DNA of 64,000 nucleotides, taken from positions 9,745,450-9,809,449 of the forward strand of contig NC_134026.1 in the NCBI RefSeq assembly GCF_964204645.1, written 5' to 3'. Shown here one piece after another: positions 62,101 through 64,000 of this stretch. Position 1 is the first letter of the stretch. Each line of letters opens with the position of its first letter. Under the pieces are notes generated by a model. That model saw only the letters and a list, made by a program, of their open reading frames with translations. It made no database searches and was not told where the DNA came from. Both the position numbers and the translations under genes were made by a program. The DNA comes from Tubulanus polymorphus (Eukaryota > Nemertea > Palaeonemertea > Tubulaniformes > Tubulanidae).

Positions 62101-63030
62101 TGATGACTTGAATTGCATGACTACCTACCACCCCTCATTATTGTTGGAAAACTAAACGTTCGGCACTGACTAAAAATTAGTAATAACATTTTAGAAATGG
62201 CCAGAATTTTAACTTAGGTTCTATCTCATTTTTATTTTACAATTGCGATTGGTATAATTTTCTTTTAAACGGCCGTTAAGGCTTCATGTTTCGTCTGCAA
62301 TTCACTGCAAATAGTTACGCAACTACGCACATTTCAGTGTTTTTTGCAGCTGTACACTCAATCGGCACCGTTCGTGACTAGCTTCACTGCGGAATTATCA
62401 TTAATTAACATCGCCATATCACATCATCAACTTATATTGTGCCTTAAAACCCTAACAGCCGAAATAATTGAAATGCACACACGATTTCTATCATTGAAAA
62501 TTGAGAGAGTGGCCATGTTTGTGTTTGCTGCTTCGCGTAAATCCCGCACGGTAGCGGAACCGCGCCGAGTGGGGCCGATACGTCCAGCCCCAGCAACCAG
62601 TTCCGCAATTCCCAGTTAAGATTCGATTCAGAGTTAAAACATTGGAAATTAACTTATTTTGACCGAACAAGTCAAACTCAACTAAGAATGGACTGTGTAA
62701 CTGGATCCTGGTTGCTATATACTATTTCGATTTTTTCAGATGCTAGCGGTCTCTACTCTTCCTGATATATGTATATTCAACATTGTGATTAATTTCAAGA
62801 TTGCAATAAACCAAACCAAATCATACCGGACTCACTGAGATCAACATTTAGTTTCACTTACCTTGTCATTCATGACGCAATGGAATGTGAAGATGAACAC
62901 GCCTTGTAAGCTATTTAGAATTGTGAATATGTACGCGAGAGCAACTGTTTCTTCTCCAAGGAACAATAAACCGAACGCCCATGTCAAACCGAGCAAAACA
63001 ACCAATACAGATGCTCCTTTGATCCACGCT
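56146..63030 (-). CDS. Latrophilin-type adhesion GPCR, last four coding exons
   Basis: C-terminal part of a family B2 (adhesion) seven-transmembrane receptor at the plasma membrane. Exons: 62862-63030, 61662-61793, 59806-59896, 56146-57068, with GT-AG borders and consistent phases. The first encodes TM6 ([20 protein letters not shown]) and TM7 ([20 protein letters not shown]) and ends FHCVMNDK; the second starts [11 protein letters not shown], the conserved post-TM7 motif of latrophilins and CELSRs. The third carries SSRSRIRKK, resembling the latrophilin SQSRIR segment. The last exon is a 306-residue cytoplasmic tail, disordered, with an acidic run (about [13 protein letters not shown]) and Tyr-rich sites (YDVIDPM), ending SSEC. 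The N-terminal ectodomain, GAIN domain and TM1-5 lie beyond the window. Latrophilin is preferred over CELSR, not certain. Confidence 0.85.
57069..59805 (-). other. GPCR intron, non-coding
   Basis: Intron between the last two mapped exons. Contains AACAAGAGCCCCAAGGGGCA at about 58550, a small GCCCC/GGGGC hairpin motif reminiscent of dispersed repeats in molluscs (from memory). No additional exon is required by the reading phase. Confidence 0.5.
62233..62305 (-). repeat. Dispersed repeat, second copy
   Basis: Inverted relative to 8070-8140, with the same ordered motifs GCAGACGAAACATGAAGCC, GGCCGTTT and CAATTG. Lies in a GPCR intron. Confidence 0.55.
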
Positions 63031-64000
63031 CTGAAAAAACCAAGGAGTCGAGTTAAGAGTCGAAAGATAAAGGTTTGATAGGAATTACCACTGCCAGGAA
63101 ATTGCCATGTGCTTAAATGAAGAACTCAATAACTGAATGGACGATAAATGAATATAAGCCTATAACATTTGTATAAGATAAAAGAATTTCAAAATTCTAC
63201 AGGAAGCCCTTGGCCTGTGGGCTTTGACCTTGTGGGCCTTGTAAAGTCAAAGCATCAGCGTGGAAACTGATTTAAAGATTTGGTTTTTGACTACTGGAAG
63301 AGCATCTTGAAATTCCCTTCAATCCGTCTGAAATCTTAATCATAAGAAATGAATACTTGTCCATTGAAACTAAACAGTATACAACAAATTTACTACAAGG
63401 TCAGGGGACCATATTTCTACTCACTTGAGTAGAGTAAATTAACCATTAATTCCAGAATATGTTTTATATTTTGCGAAATTGTTGTTGTTGTTTTGAATCG
63501 TAAGCTATTAACTCGAAAACTGAAGCCGCAAACACCAGGATATTCAAATTATATGTACAACAATTATATGTACAATGATTAAAATACTAATTGGATACAG
63601 ATATATTTTTCATTGGTTCCCTCCTAAAAGCCATGGAAATACCGGTAGCTATGAAATTTCAATGCTTGCAGCAGTGAAAAATAATATATGTAGCTTGATA
63701 CAAAGATATATAGACAGTTGAGCAAAAGAAGAACAATTACTAAAACTACTATGAAAACAAAATACATTAACATAGTTATATAATACACAGAATTATGAAA
63801 ATAAATAAATACATAGCTACAAAAATTTCTGGAAATGCCAGTGTTTTGTAAGGTTCAGGGGCAGATCCTGACTTCAGACTGTATTTCCCGTATATTGGAA
63901 AATTTCAAAGCCTTCAAGAATGCACCAAACAAAACAAAATCTTTCAAAATATTTTGAGCATGGTGCACCTGAACTCCGAGTGGTTGCTTGCTCCTATTGG

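Overview
This is AT-rich animal nuclear DNA. Genes are split by GT-AG introns, transposons are nested inside one another, and there is no operon structure. The two recognisable conserved genes, BCAS3 and a latrophilin-type adhesion GPCR, have bilaterian-like exon layouts. Together with the repeat content (Helitron/HINE-like elements with tandem cores, BEL/Pao, Ty3/gypsy, CR1-like LINE, piggyBac, a Mutator-like DDE element), this suggests a marine invertebrate, most likely a lophotrochozoan such as a mollusc. That assignment is inference only.

Layout. 1-2.7 kb: a minus-strand Ty3/gypsy element (RT, gag-protease, 5' LTR) that has interrupted another ORF. 3.2-4.1 kb: a decayed LINE reverse transcriptase. 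4.44-8.07 kb: an unusual element with 76-bp terminal inverted repeats. On one strand it carries a Mutator-like DDE transposase (one frame, three stops) followed by a tyrosine recombinase with all catalytic residues. It also has arrays of 184-bp units that duplicate the recombinase C-terminus. A truncated second copy lies next to it. 8.1-13.3 kb: mostly non-coding, with a MITE and short dispersed hairpin motifs. 13.3-23.6 kb: a stack of insertions in which a BEL/Pao element received a solo LTR and a CR1-like LINE, and the LINE then received two piggyBac elements at TTAA sites. Each piggyBac transposase is broken by a single in-frame stop.

24-35.9 kb: copies of a HINE-like family, one C2H2 zinc-finger gene (plus strand), MITEs, a tRNA-derived SINE and a hammerhead-like motif. 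35.96-52.6 kb: BCAS3 on the minus strand, for which 20 coding exons were mapped and phase-checked; its introns hold three more HINE copies, a pogo-like MITE and a 1.15-kb inverted-repeat element. 53.3-63.0 kb: the last four coding exons of an adhesion GPCR on the minus strand, with its 5' exons beyond the window. The GPCR's probable polyadenylation signal lies about 0.7 kb upstream of the BCAS3 start codon, so the two host genes run head to tail.

The most novel candidate is the 4.44-7.24 kb element, which pairs a DDE transposase with a tyrosine recombinase. This resembles, by analogy only, bacterial Tn3-family transposons that pair a transposase with a resolvase. It may equally be a chance composite of two elements.
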